A stretch of DNA of 35,613 nucleotides, taken from contig JAHZCM010000006.1 in assembly GCA_019422905.1 (NCBI GenBank), positions 1 to 35,613 on the forward strand. The letters are read 5' to 3'. This stretch comes from Oscillospiraceae bacterium. Lineage in GTDB: Bacteria > Bacillota > Clostridia > Oscillospirales > Acutalibacteraceae. This document shows, in pieces, positions 1 to 8,395 of this stretch; the stretch's first letter is position 1; each line of letters starts with the position of its first letter. The notes below the pieces were generated by a model. The model was not told where the DNA came from. It worked only from the letters and a program-made list of their open reading frames with translations, and made no database searches. A program made the position numbers and the translations under genes.

Positions 1-1188
1 GTCGCCGTAATAATACAGCATGGAAAATGTCAGCTTGTGGTATTCGCGGCTGCGGTATTCGGGCGCGGTGCGAAGGAAATTCAGCGTATCGTTCATCCAG
101 CCCATGTCCCACTTGTAGTCAAAGCCGAGGCCGTCCTCCTCCACCGGCCTTGTGACGCCGGGATACGCGGTGGAATCCTCCGCACAGAGCAGCGCCGTGG
201 GGTGCAGCGCCTTCAAGCCGCGGTTCATCTCCCGCAGAAAATCGACCGCCGCGCCGTTCACGCCCCGGGCCGGTTCGCCCTGCCAGTAGATGATGCGGCT
301 GATCGCGTCCATCCGCAGGCCGTCCATATGGAACTCCTCGAGCCAGTAGTGGGCGGCGGACTGCAAAAAGCTGCGCACCTCTCCGCGCGAGTGCATGAAA
401 TTGCGGCTCCCCCACTCGCTGTAGCCCACGTCCGTATGCGGGTATTCGTAGAGCGCGGTGCCGTCGTAATTCGCGAGCGCGTAGCCGTCCACCGCGAAAT
501 GCACGGGGACAAAATCGAGAAGCACGCCGATTCCGCCTTGGTGGCACGCATCGACAAAGCGCTTGAGTCCGTCCATCGTGCCGTAGCGCGCGGTGGGGCT
601 GAAAAAGCCGGTGCTCTGGTAGCCCCACGATTCATCGCTCGGATATTCATTCAGCGGCATAATCTCGATATAGTTGTAGCCCTGCTCCCGTACATACGGA
701 ATCAGGATATCCGCCATCTCTTCATAGGTATACCACGCGTCCGGCTCGTCCGAGGGCTTTCTGAACGAGCCGAAATGCACCTCGTAAATATTGAGCGGCC
801 CTGTTTTGCAGTCCGTCCGCGCGCGCATCCAGTCCTCGTCCTGAAACGTGTAGCCGTGCAGATCCCGCACATAGGAGGCTGAGCTCGGCCGCAGCTCCAT
901 GCCGAAGCCGTACGGGTCGCAGTGGTCCACGAAATCCCTATCCGAGCTGTAGATTCTGTATTTGTACATCATGCCCGGCGCGGCGTCCTGCGCCCAGCAT
1001 TCCCAGAAATTCCCGTCTCCCGCTTTGTGCATTTCATATTCCTGCCATCCGGTGCATTCGCCGATCAGCGCGACGCGCTTCGCCGCAGGCGCAAAGGTGC
1101 GGAACACAACGCCGCATTCCGCCGTATGCGCGCCCAAATAGGTGTAGGCGTCAAACGCCTTTCCCGTATAAAAGCTGTAAAAATCCAA
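1..1188 (-). CDS. glgB: 1,4-alpha-glucan branching enzyme GlgB (3' end beyond the window)
   Basis: Cuts alpha-1,4 glucan and transfers the piece to form alpha-1,6 branches in glycogen; cytoplasmic. The first 396 residues are visible. An N-terminal CBM48-like module (around residues 20-110) precedes a GH13 barrel: conserved region I reads DFVPVHF (225-231), region II is GLRMDA with the predicted nucleophile Asp294, and CAEDS carries the predicted acid/base Glu337. The reading frame is still open at the window edge, just before region IV (HDE) would be expected. The start is TTG at 1188, eight bases after a GGAAAGGGG ribosome site; no in-frame ATG is better placed. It is divergent from the TetR-type gene and may share its control region. 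Family assignment is firm; the length of the C-terminal part is unseen. Confidence 0.93.
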   Translation of the reverse strand, partial: MDFYSFYTGKAFDAYTYLGAHTAECGVVFRTFAPAAKRVALIGECTGWQEYEMHKAGDGNFWECWAQDAAPGMMYKYRIYSSDRDFVDHCDPYGFGMELRPSSASYVRDLHGYTFQDEDWMRARTDCKTGPLNIYEVHFGSFRKPSDEPDAWYTYEEMADILIPYVREQGYNYIEIMPLNEYPSDESWGYQSTGFFSPTARYGTMDGLKRFVDACHQGGIGVLLDFVPVHFAVDGYALANYDGTALYEYPHTDVGYSEWGSRNFMHSRGEVRSFLQSAAHYWLEEFHMDGLRMDAISRIIYWQGEPARGVNGAAVDFLREMNRGLKALHPTALLCAEDSTAYPGVTRPVEEDGLGFDYKWDMGWMNDTLNFLRTAPEYRSREYHKLTFSMLYYYGD

Positions 1189-1267
1189 TTATGTTGCCCC
1201 TTTCCAACCTGCAAAGCACGTGCCCGAAAAGCCTGACCCCGCGGCGCGTCTCTCCTATTGGAAAAAG

Positions 1268-1295
1268 ATAATAGACACGCGTCGGTTTTTGTCTT
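1268..1295 (-). promoter_or_regulatory. Predicted glgB promoter
   Basis: On the minus strand AAGACA (1290-1295) and TATTAT (1268-1273) are separated by 16 bases. It overlaps the forward promoter of the regulator gene, so both would be blocked by one protein bound at the GTCGGTTTTT repeat lying between the hexamers. Pattern match only. Confidence 0.4.
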
Positions 1296-1300
1296 ATAAT
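1272..1300 (+). promoter_or_regulatory. Predicted promoter of the TetR-type regulator
   Basis: TAGACA (1272-1277) and a perfect TATAAT (1295-1300) are 17 bases apart, giving a leader of about 130 bases before the ATG at 1436. The spacer contains GTCGGTTTTT, a unit that recurs at 1378-1387. Confidence 0.55.
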
Positions 1301-1389
1301 GATTTTATCACAAGGGTTATATGCCGTCCACCGACTATGCGGCGAAAAAGGCGGAAAACCGACTATTTTAATAAAACGTCGGTTTTTCC
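1281..1389. repeat. GTCGG/CCGAC repeat cluster, possible operator
   Basis: GTCGGTTTTT occurs directly repeated at 1281-1290 and 1378-1387; CCGACTAT occurs at 1331-1338 and 1359-1366. The segment GGAAAACCGAC (1353-1363) is an inverted copy of GTCGGTTTTTCC (1378-1389), so it can also fold into a hairpin with a 14-base loop. The cluster covers the divergent promoters and the leader of the TetR-type gene, which suggests binding by that regulator. Function is inferred. Confidence 0.4.
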
Positions 1390-1435
1390 AGAACTGCAAA
1401 ACATATTCTGCACGGAAAGGCAAAGGAGCATCACC

Positions 1436-1969
1436 ATGGACATACGCATTGAAAAGACGGAGAACGCCATCAAAGGCGCATTCCTCACGCTGCGCGCACG
1501 CAAAGCGCTTGAAAAGATCACGGTAAAGGAGCTTTGCGCCGAGGCCTACATCAACAAATCCACCTTTTACGCCCACTACGCGGACATCTACGCACTTTCG
1601 GAAGCGCTGGAGGAGGAAACCGTCCGTTCCATCCTGCACAGCCTTTCCCAGCAGGAGGCCTACGACCGGGAGCACCCCGAAATTTTCACGCGCGGGCTTT
1701 GCATGGCGTTTCTCTCACACCTTCCCCGGATCTCCGTCCTGTTTTCCGGAAAAGAGCAAAGCGGCCTTGCCGACCGCATTGAAAAAGGCATTAAAGAGAT
1801 GATTTTCGAGCGATATCCGGAAAGCCGGGACAACATCGTCCACAATATCCGGCTTTCCTACTGCATTCAGGGCGGCTACCATGCCTTTCTGAACAACCAA
1901 AACGCCGATACGGAAACGCTGCTGCATACCATTTCAAACATTTCGAAAGCGCTGAAGGTCCTGTATTGA
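1436..1969 (+). CDS. TetR/AcrR-family transcriptional regulator
   Basis: A 177-residue DNA-binding repressor-type protein. Residues 10-50 form the typical TetR N-terminal helices, with the recognition region reading around VKELCAEAYINKSTFYAHY (30-48); the remainder is an all-helical ligand-binding part resembling the C-terminal domain of Firmicute regulators placed beside ABC exporters. The ATG at 1436 follows CAAAGGAGC with good spacing; the open frame extends upstream without another ribosome site. It sits between glgB (divergent) and an ABC exporter (same strand, 158 bases downstream, own promoter). Self-regulation through the GTCGG repeats is likely; control of the exporter is the usual role of such neighbours but is inferred. 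Confidence 0.87.
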   Translation: MDIRIEKTENAIKGAFLTLRARKALEKITVKELCAEAYINKSTFYAHYADIYALSEALEEETVRSILHSLSQQEAYDREHPEIFTRGLCMAFLSHLPRISVLFSGKEQSGLADRIEKGIKEMIFERYPESRDNIVHNIRLSYCIQGGYHAFLNNQNADTETLLHTISNISKALKVLY

Positions 1970-2061
1970 CCGCGTCTCCGCGCCGGCTGCCGCAGGCCCG
2001 GCCGCCCCTTGCCCGTGTCAAAACATTCCGGAATAACGCACAGATATTCACATTTTGTTTA

Positions 2062-2090
2062 TGGACAACGGCTCGTTTTCTTCTTATACT
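2062..2090 (+). promoter_or_regulatory. Predicted promoter of the ABC exporter operon
   Basis: TGGACA (2062-2067), 17-base spacer, TATACT (2085-2090), close to the sigma-A consensus. It lies 38 bases before the TTG start of the ATPase gene. No copy of the GTCGG repeat is seen here. Confidence 0.6.
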
Positions 2091-2127
2091 TATTTCAGAT
2101 ATAACTTGAGAATGCGGGGGAAATGAT

Positions 2128-2832
2128 TTGGACGCATTTGTACATTTCAGGGATGTGACAAAAATTTACAAGACCGGCGACGTGGAGGTCAGGGCCCTTT
2201 CGGGCGTGAGCTTTGACATTGAAAAAGGCGAATTTTGCGTGATCGTCGGCGAATCCGGCGCAGGCAAAACGACGCTGCTGAACATTCTCGGCGGCATGGA
2301 TACGCTGACAAGCGGCCGCGTGATGATGGACGGCGTGGACATCAGCGGCTTCAGCCGCACGCAGCTTGAAAACTACCGGCGGTTTGACATCGGCTTTGTC
2401 TTTCAGTTTTACAACCTGATTCCGAATCTGACGGCGCTTGAAAACGTGGAAATCGCGGCGCAGCTCTGCCCGGACCCGATTCCCGCCGAGGAGATTCTGA
2501 AGGCCGTGGGCCTGGGGCACCGCATGAGCAACTTCCCGGCCCAGCTTTCCGGCGGCGAGCAGCAGCGCGTTTCCATTGCCCGCGCACTCGCCAAGCGGCC
2601 GAAGCTGCTCCTGTGCGACGAACCGACCGGCGCGCTCGATTACGAAACGGGCAAATCCATTTTAAAGCTGCTGCAGGACACCTGCCGCCGCGACGGCATG
2701 ACCGTCGTCATCATCACGCACAATGCGGCGCTTTCCGCCATGGCGGACCGCATCATCCGCGTCAAGAGCGGCACGATTCACTCCACCCGTATGAACGACC
2801 ACATCGTGCCGGTGGAGCAGATCGAATGGTAA
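2128..2832 (+). CDS. ABC transporter ATP-binding protein (MacB/LolD type)
   Basis: A 234-residue cytoplasmic ATPase that drives the FtsX-type permease encoded 24 bases downstream. Walker A is GESGAGKT (41-48), the Q-loop lies in FVFQFYNL (90-97), the ABC signature is LSGGEQ (140-145), Walker B is LLLCDEP (160-166) and the switch histidine is His198. Sequence and length match the MacB/LolD/SalX group of exporters of peptides, lipids or drugs. Translation starts at TTG (2128) after GCGGGGGAAA; the nearby ATG at 2123 is out of frame. Substrate cannot be told from sequence. Confidence 0.92.
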   Translation: MDAFVHFRDVTKIYKTGDVEVRALSGVSFDIEKGEFCVIVGESGAGKTTLLNILGGMDTLTSGRVMMDGVDISGFSRTQLENYRRFDIGFVFQFYNLIPNLTALENVEIAAQLCPDPIPAEEILKAVGLGHRMSNFPAQLSGGEQQRVSIARALAKRPKLLLCDEPTGALDYETGKSILKLLQDTCRRDGMTVVIITHNAALSAMADRIIRVKSGTIHSTRMNDHIVPVEQIEW

Positions 2833-2856
2833 GCGGAAAGGAGAGATGCCCTTCCT

Positions 2857-5800
2857 ATGACTAAAGCATTGAAGAAAAACATCCGGCGCAGCGTGACCGG
2901 AAGCCTTGGCCGCTATATTGCGATTCTGCTCATCATCACGCTGGGCGTTGCGTTTCTGGCCGGCCTCAAGCTGACCCGCCCCGCCATGACGGCGACGGCG
3001 GCGCAGTATATCGAGGATTCCGCGCTCTACGACCTGCGCCTGCTCTCGACGATCGGTTTTGACGACGCGGACGTGCAGGCCGTTTCCGAAAGCGAAAACG
3101 TTCTTGCCGCAGAGGGTTCGGCAAACGCCGATTTCATCTGGCTTCGGGACGGCGAGGAGTTTGTCTACCGCGCGCATATGCTGACCGATACGATCAATCA
3201 GCCGACTTTGGCCGCCGGCAGCCTGCCTACGCGCGGCGATGAATGCGTGGTGGACGCGAAGCGCTTTTCCGAGGATATGATCGGACAGAAAGTCCGGATT
3301 TCCGACACCGGCGACGGGGACAGCCCCTTCGCCTACACCGAATATACGATTACCGGCCTTGTTTATTCGCCGCTTTACCTGAGCGTGGAGCGCGGCACCT
3401 CCTCGCTCGGCAACGGAAGCCTCAACGGGTTTGTGCTCATTCCGCCGGAGGGCTTCGACCTCGAATATTACACCGAGCTTTACGTAAAGTGCCGCGATGA
3501 CTTCGAGCTGTACAGCGACGAATACGAGGATTTCGTCGACGCGCTCGCCGATACAGTGGAAGCTGACGCAACGCTGTCCGTACAGACGCGCTTCGACGAC
3601 CTCGTCGCGGAGGGCGATACGGAGATCGCCGATGCCGAGCAGGAGCTTTCGGAAAAGAAGGCGGAGGCGCAGGCCGAGCTGGACGATGCAAAACGGCAGC
3701 TCGACGATGCGCAGAAGGAGCTTGCGGACGGCGAAGCGGAGCTGCTGGACGCAAAAGCGCAGCTCGACGACGCAAAAACGCAGCTTGACGAGGGCGCCGA
3801 GCAGCTCCAGCCGGGCTTTTCCTCCTGGCAGAGCGCGCTGGACACGGGCTGGGCGCAGTATTACGACGGGCAGTCGGCGCTCAGCAGCGCCATTGCAGAC
3901 GGGAAACGGCAGCTTGAGGAAAGCCGCCTGACGCTCGAAAGCGGTGAATCCGATTATGCCGCCGGCAAAGCCGAATTCGATGAAAGCAAAGCCCGGTACG
4001 ACGAATCTGCCGCTCTGTGGGAACAGGGCTGGGCACAGTACAGCGCAGCCCTCGATACATATGACGAAAATTACGCGGCCTATACCGCCGGCTGGCAGCA
4101 GTATGAGACAGCGCGCGCGGCGTTCGACGCCATAAAGGATACGCTTCCGCCGGAGGAAGCCGCCGCACAGGAAGCCGCATTGGAGACGACGCGCGCCACG
4201 CTGGAGCAGACCGCTGCGGCGCTTGCCGCAGGCAAGGCGGAGCTGGACGAGACCGGCGCGGCGCTCACAGCGCAGAAGGAGCCTCTGGACGCCGCAAAGG
4301 CACAGCTCGACGAAGCGGAAAAGCAGCTTTCACAGTCGCGCACTCTGCTGGACGTCGGTTGGAACGACTACAACGACGGCGCAGCTTTGCTCGAACAGCA
4401 GCAGGCCGAACAGCAGGCCAAGCTGGATTCCGCTTACAGCGCGCTCGTTCAGTTCGAAAGCGGCATAGAGAGCTATTCCAGCGGCCTTGCCGAGTACGAG
4501 GACGGCATGCAGACGCTCGCGGACGGCCGCGCAGAATATGAAGACGGCCTAGCCGAATACGAAGACGCTCTCGCGGAATTTGAAGCCGAAATCGCGGATG
4601 CCGAAGCGGAGATCGCAGACGCAAGAGCCGAGCTGCTGGATCTGGACGATCCGGAGCTTTATGTGCTCACCCGCAGCTCCAACACCGGCTATGTTTCCTT
4701 TGAAAGCGATTCCCAGATTGTCGATAAGCTCTCCACGATCTTCCCGATTTTCTTCTTTCTGATCGCCGCGCTTGTCTGCTCCACAACCATGACACGCATG
4801 GTGGACGACGAGCGGACGCAGATCGGCACGCTGCGCGCGCTGGGCTACAGCCGCGCTTCTATCCTCTCCAAATACATGCTGTATGCGGGCAGCGCCGCCA
4901 CCATCGGCTGTCTGCTCGGCTATTTCGGCGGCGGCTACCTGTTCCCGTGGGTCATCTGGATTGCATACGGCATGCTGTACCAGATTCCCGGCTTTGTCAG
5001 CCTTTACGACCCGGCGCTCTTTATTATATCCCTGCTCGCCTCTCTGCTGTGCTCGGCCGGCGTGACCTTCTTCACCTGCCGCCACGAAATGATCAGCACG
5101 CCCGCCGACCTGATCCGGCCAAAAGCGCCGGAGGCCGGCAAGCGAATCTTTCTGGAGCGTGTCACGCCGCTTTGGAAGCGCCTCAAATTCCTGCACAAGG
5201 TCTCCCTGCGCAATATTTTCCGCTTTAAAAAGCGCATGATCATGATGATTCTGGGTATCGCGGGATGCACCGCGCTGGTGCTCACAGGCTTCGGTATTCA
5301 CGATTCCGTCGCGAACATCGCAAACTATCAGTTCGACGACATCCAGAAATACGATATCATCGCGACATTCAGCGAATCCCTGACCGACGAACGGCTGGAA
5401 GCGCTGGAAAGCGAATACGGCAGTCTGACGGAGGCCGACGCCGTTTCCCTGATGTGCTCCGGCGAGCTGACCGGCAGCAAGGCGAAAAAATCGGTTTATT
5501 TCATCGCCGCAGACGACCCGGATGTCACCGAAATCATCGACCTGCACTTAAACGACACCGCCGTACCGTTTCCGGGCAAGGATGAAATCGTCATTTCGGA
5601 GAAGCTCGCGTCGATCGCCGGCGTGCAGATCGGCGACACCGTGACGGTATCCGTATCCGACACGGACACCGCGCAGCTCAAGGTCGTCGGTCTTGTCGAG
5701 AACTACGTGCAGAATTATGTCTACATGACCGGCGAAACGTACGACGATGCCTTTGACGACGCCTTTTCACCAAAAACACTCCTAATCCGAACCACGGAGG

Positions 5801-6309
5801 ATGCCGACGAATACAGCCTTGCGGCCTCGCTCTCCAAGGAGAGCGGCGTCTCCTCGGTCTCCGTCGTTTCCGATACCCGCCGCATGATCGACAACATGAT
5901 GCAGAGCCTGAACTACGTTGTGGCGCTCGTGCTGGCCTCCGCCGGCGCGCTGGCGTTCGTCGTGCTCTTCAACCTCGGCAACATCCATATCTCCGAGCGC
6001 GTGCGTGAAATGGCGACGATCAAGGTGCTTGGCTTCCACACCCGCGAAACCGGCGCTTACGTTTTCCGTGAAAACGTCATCCTCTCGCTGATGGGCATCA
6101 TTGTGGGCCTCCCGCTGGGCGTCCTGCTGCATGCTTTCGTCATGGATCAGATCAAGGTGGATATGGTTTCGTTCAAATACGTGATCGCCCCGGTCAGCTA
6201 CCTGCTGACGGTGCTGCTCGTCCTTTTATTTACGGTCATCACGGATTTGATCATGCGGCGCAAAATCGCGCGCATTGACATGGCGGAATCGCTCAAATCC
6301 ATCGAATAA
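2857..6309 (+). CDS. FtsX-domain ABC transporter permease with long coiled-coil insert
   Basis: A 1150-residue membrane protein, far longer than an ordinary MacB-type permease (400-650 residues). Order: transmembrane helix about 19-37; extracytoplasmic domain 40-250; a coiled coil rich in Ala/Glu/Asp/Gln from about 255 to 597; an FtsX unit with helices near 627-645, 672-693 and 720-740; a second first-helix at 795-812; an extracytoplasmic domain 820-1010; and a second FtsX unit with helices near 1020-1042, 1072-1093 and 1108-1131. It is therefore a duplicated half-transporter pair in one chain, with the coil only in the first half. The coil contains aromatic GW..Y motifs at 331-335, 391-395, 412-416 and 501-505. 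The start follows AAGGAGAG. It forms an operon with the ATPase before it. Confidence 0.9.
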   Translation: MTKALKKNIRRSVTGSLGRYIAILLIITLGVAFLAGLKLTRPAMTATAAQYIEDSALYDLRLLSTIGFDDADVQAVSESENVLAAEGSANADFIWLRDGEEFVYRAHMLTDTINQPTLAAGSLPTRGDECVVDAKRFSEDMIGQKVRISDTGDGDSPFAYTEYTITGLVYSPLYLSVERGTSSLGNGSLNGFVLIPPEGFDLEYYTELYVKCRDDFELYSDEYEDFVDALADTVEADATLSVQTRFDDLVAEGDTEIADAEQELSEKKAEAQAELDDAKRQLDDAQKELADGEAELLDAKAQLDDAKTQLDEGAEQLQPGFSSWQSALDTGWAQYYDGQSALSSAIADGKRQLEESRLTLESGESDYAAGKAEFDESKARYDESAALWEQGWAQYSAALDTYDENYAAYTAGWQQYETARAAFDAIKDTLPPEEAAAQEAALETTRATLEQTAAALAAGKAELDETGAALTAQKEPLDAAKAQLDEAEKQLSQSRTLLDVGWNDYNDGAALLEQQQAEQQAKLDSAYSALVQFESGIESYSSGLAEYEDGMQTLADGRAEYEDGLAEYEDALAEFEAEIADAEAEIADARAELLDLDDPELYVLTRSSNTGYVSFESDSQIVDKLSTIFPIFFFLIAALVCSTTMTRMVDDERTQIGTLRALGYSRASILSKYMLYAGSAATIGCLLGYFGGGYLFPWVIWIAYGMLYQIPGFVSLYDPALFIISLLASLLCSAGVTFFTCRHEMISTPADLIRPKAPEAGKRIFLERVTPLWKRLKFLHKVSLRNIFRFKKRMIMMILGIAGCTALVLTGFGIHDSVANIANYQFDDIQKYDIIATFSESLTDERLEALESEYGSLTEADAVSLMCSGELTGSKAKKSVYFIAADDPDVTEIIDLHLNDTAVPFPGKDEIVISEKLASIAGVQIGDTVTVSVSDTDTAQLKVVGLVENYVQNYVYMTGETYDDAFDDAFSPKTLLIRTTEDADEYSLAASLSKESGVSSVSVVSDTRRMIDNMMQSLNYVVALVLASAGALAFVVLFNLGNIHISERVREMATIKVLGFHTRETGAYVFRENVILSLMGIIVGLPLGVLLHAFVMDQIKVDMVSFKYVIAPVSYLLTVLLVLLFTVITDLIMRRKIARIDMAESLKSIE

Positions 6310-6379
6310 TTACGGAGCGGAAAGCAGCGAATCGACGCGACCCTTCACGCCCGGAATAATCGCTGCGCCATAACCGACT

Positions 6380-6416
6380 GACGCCCCGCGGAGTTCTTTC
6401 CGCAGGGCGTCTTTTT
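6380..6416 (+). terminator. Rho-independent terminator after the ABC exporter operon
   Basis: GACGCCC pairs with GGGCGTC and the inner GCGGA with TCCGC, followed by TTTTT. It lies 70 bases after the permease stop and ends the plus-strand operon. Confidence 0.85.
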
Positions 6417-6519
6417 ACCTGTCCCGCCACACCCGGATGAATCCGGCTGCACGGGGCAATCTCATTTTTGCTGAATGTCTGCTCCACCGTTTTTCATTTG
6501 CTGCGAATCCCTCCGGCCG

Positions 6520-7626
6520 TTACGGCAAAAGCGCCGCCAAAACCGAGTTGGAAACGAGGAAGCCCTCAGCGGTCAGCGCAATTTTTTCATGGCCGGCGCG
6601 AAGCAGGCGCTTTGGCAGCCGCCCGGCGCGGGCACAGACCGCTTCAAACTGCGCTTCGCCGTCCGGAAAGCGCCGCGCGCATTCCACGCGGGACAGGCCC
6701 TCGGAAAGCCGCAGGGTGAGCATCGCGTACTCGGAAAAATCGCCGCCCGCGCCGTCGTCAACCGGTTCATTCCCGGCAAGGAAGCCCGCGAGGTCGCGCG
6801 GGAAATAGAATCTGCGCCCATCGACGAACGAGTGCGCCGCCGGGCCGAGGCCGAGATACTCCCCGCAGCGCCAATACTGCAGATTGTGGCGGCTCTCCCT
6901 GCCCGGCCGCGCGAAATTGCTGATCTCATACTGCCGGTATCCGAGAGACGCGAGCCGCTCCACCGCAAAAAGATACTGGTCCGCCGCGCCGTCCTCATCG
7001 GGAAGCGCAAGCGCATCGGCGCGCCTTGCGAAGTCCGTGCCCGGCTCGATCTTGAGGATGTACGCCGAAACATGATCCGCACCGAGCGCAGCGCAGAAGT
7101 CGACCGAGCGCGCAAGCGTCTCACAGTCCGAATGCGGCAGCGCAAGCATCAGATCGACCGAGATATTGTCAAAGCCTGCCGCGCGCGCCGCCTCCACCGC
7201 CTCCTCCACGGCTTTCGCCGTGTGCCGGCGGCCCAAAACGCACAGCTCGTCTGCATTTGCGGACTGCATCCCCATCGAAATGCGGTTGAACCCGCCTGCG
7301 CGGAGCGTCTCGAAAAACGCCGTGTCCACGTCGGCGGGATTACACTCGGCGGTGATCTCCGCATCCGGCTGCACGTCAAACGACGACCGCAGCGCGTCCA
7401 GCACGGCACAGAGCCGCCCGGCGCCGAAAACGCTCGGCGTGCCGCCGCCGAAATACACGGTACCCACCGCGCGGCGCCCGTATTTTTCTCCATACGAAAA
7501 AAGCCGTGCGCAGACGGCTTCCTTATACTGCTCCAGCGCGCTTTCCTCCCGCGGGCGCGCGGAATAGAAATCGCAGTAGGGACATTTGGATTTACAGAAT
7601 GGAATGTGTATATAAACGGAAAGCAT
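6520..7626 (-). CDS. hemW: Radical SAM heme chaperone HemW
   Basis: A 368-residue relative of oxygen-independent coproporphyrinogen III oxidase. The iron-sulfur motif is CKSKCPYCDF (Cys11, Cys15, Cys18), with Phe where HemN oxidases carry a fourth Cys, which is the HemW pattern. The radical SAM glycine motif YFGGGTPS and the downstream GMQS stretch are present, followed by the HemW C-terminal domain. HemW proteins bind heme and hand it to membrane enzymes; true oxidase activity is not expected. The ATG at 7626 follows AGAGG. In many Firmicutes hemW directly follows lepA; here a hydrolase gene lies between them on the same strand. Confidence 0.92.
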   Translation of the reverse strand: MLSVYIHIPFCKSKCPYCDFYSARPREESALEQYKEAVCARLFSYGEKYGRRAVGTVYFGGGTPSVFGAGRLCAVLDALRSSFDVQPDAEITAECNPADVDTAFFETLRAGGFNRISMGMQSANADELCVLGRRHTAKAVEEAVEAARAAGFDNISVDLMLALPHSDCETLARSVDFCAALGADHVSAYILKIEPGTDFARRADALALPDEDGAADQYLFAVERLASLGYRQYEISNFARPGRESRHNLQYWRCGEYLGLGPAAHSFVDGRRFYFPRDLAGFLAGNEPVDDGAGGDFSEYAMLTLRLSEGLSRVECARRFPDGEAQFEAVCARAGRLPKRLLRAGHEKIALTAEGFLVSNSVLAALLP

Positions 7627-7649
7627 ATATGCCTCTCTTATCCCGATAA

Positions 7650-7669
7650 CCGTGCAGCGCTCTGCACGG
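7650..7669. repeat. Perfect hairpin in the hemW leader
   Basis: CCGTGCAG, loop CGCT, CTGCACGG: an 8-base-pair inverted repeat 24 bases upstream of the hemW ATG. No T-tract follows on either strand, so it is not a terminator. It may be an operator or an RNA leader hairpin; function unknown. Confidence 0.5.
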
Positions 7670-7758
7670 CGTGCATTGTATGCGCTCTGCGCCGGCTGAA
7701 TACCCGCCCGCAGGCACGACCGGCAGCCGGGCGGGTCCGCACCCGAAAGTGCCGCCCT

Positions 7759-8283
7759 TCAGGCCTCGATTTCCGCGAGAACCTCGTCGATATCCCACAC
7801 CTGCGCATAGCGGCCCTGCCAGATTTTGTCCTCAAACCAGCGCGTCAAATCCCCGCCGCCCGCAAACGCGCTGTCAAAGGTCGTCACAGTGCCACGCGCA
7901 ACCGTGCTGGTGTACCCAAGCTCAAACGCCGCCTTGCAGGTCGCGTCAAAGCAGTATTCCGTCTGCATCCCGCACAGAATCAGATTTTTCGCATGCATCG
8001 CCTGTAAATACCCGTGCAGGCCCGTCTGCCGGAAAGCGCTGTTAAAACGCTTGTCGAAAACCTTTTCCCCGCTCTGCGGCGCAATCGCGGGGTGTATCTG
8101 CCAGCCGTCCGTATTTTCCGGCAAATCCGCATCCGTATGCCGCACATAAACGACCGGAATCCCCCTTGCGCGGCAGGCCGCGATCAGTCCTTGGATTCTC
8201 TCCAAAACGCCCGCTTCGTCCCACGGATGGGCCTCCAGAAGCGCAGTCTGCATATCCACAACAATCAGTGCGTCGTAAAGCAT
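7759..8283 (-). CDS. Isochorismatase-family cysteine hydrolase
   Basis: A 174-residue alpha/beta hydrolase of the isochorismatase/nicotinamidase superfamily. The catalytic triad is visible: Asp10 in VVDMQ, Lys78 in DKRFNSAF and Cys111 in GMQTEYC, with the cis-peptide region just before the cysteine. Members hydrolyse small amides or vinyl ethers (nicotinamide, ureas, isochorismate); the C-terminal WFEDKIW tail is seen in uncharacterised Firmicute members, so the substrate is open. The ATG at 8283 follows GGAGG. It lies between lepA and hemW on the same strand and is probably cotranscribed with one or both. Confidence 0.9.
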   Translation of the reverse strand: MLYDALIVVDMQTALLEAHPWDEAGVLERIQGLIAACRARGIPVVYVRHTDADLPENTDGWQIHPAIAPQSGEKVFDKRFNSAFRQTGLHGYLQAMHAKNLILCGMQTEYCFDATCKAAFELGYTSTVARGTVTTFDSAFAGGGDLTRWFEDKIWQGRYAQVWDIDEVLAEIEA

Positions 8284-8323
8284 GGTTTTCCTCCGTGTTC
8301 AGCAAACCTTTTCGGCGGCGCGT

Positions 8324-8379
8324 TTTCTTTGCCGCATGCCTTCACAGGCAAAGAAAGGCTTGGCGCGGGATTCCGCGCC
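8324..8379 (-). repeat. Two stem-loops between lepA and the hydrolase gene
   Basis: TTTCTTTGCC (8324-8333) pairs with GGCAAAGAAA (8347-8356), and GGCGCGG (8362-8368) pairs with CCGCGCC (8373-8379). On the minus strand the GC-rich stem is followed by AAGCCTTTCTTTG, so it could be a weak lepA terminator, but the T-tract is interrupted. Confidence 0.4.
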
Positions 8380-8395
8380 TTCGCTGCGGCGCCGC

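Noticed and set aside
37..882. A 281-residue open frame on the plus strand
   Set aside because: Antisense to glgB, whose TTG-started frame shows CBM48 and GH13 motifs throughout.
4549..5547. A 332-residue open frame on the minus strand
   Set aside because: Lies wholly inside the ABC permease gene and has no motif or ribosome site.
6475..8007. A 510-residue open frame on the plus strand
   Set aside because: Antisense to hemW and the hydrolase; composition typical of a GC-rich shadow.
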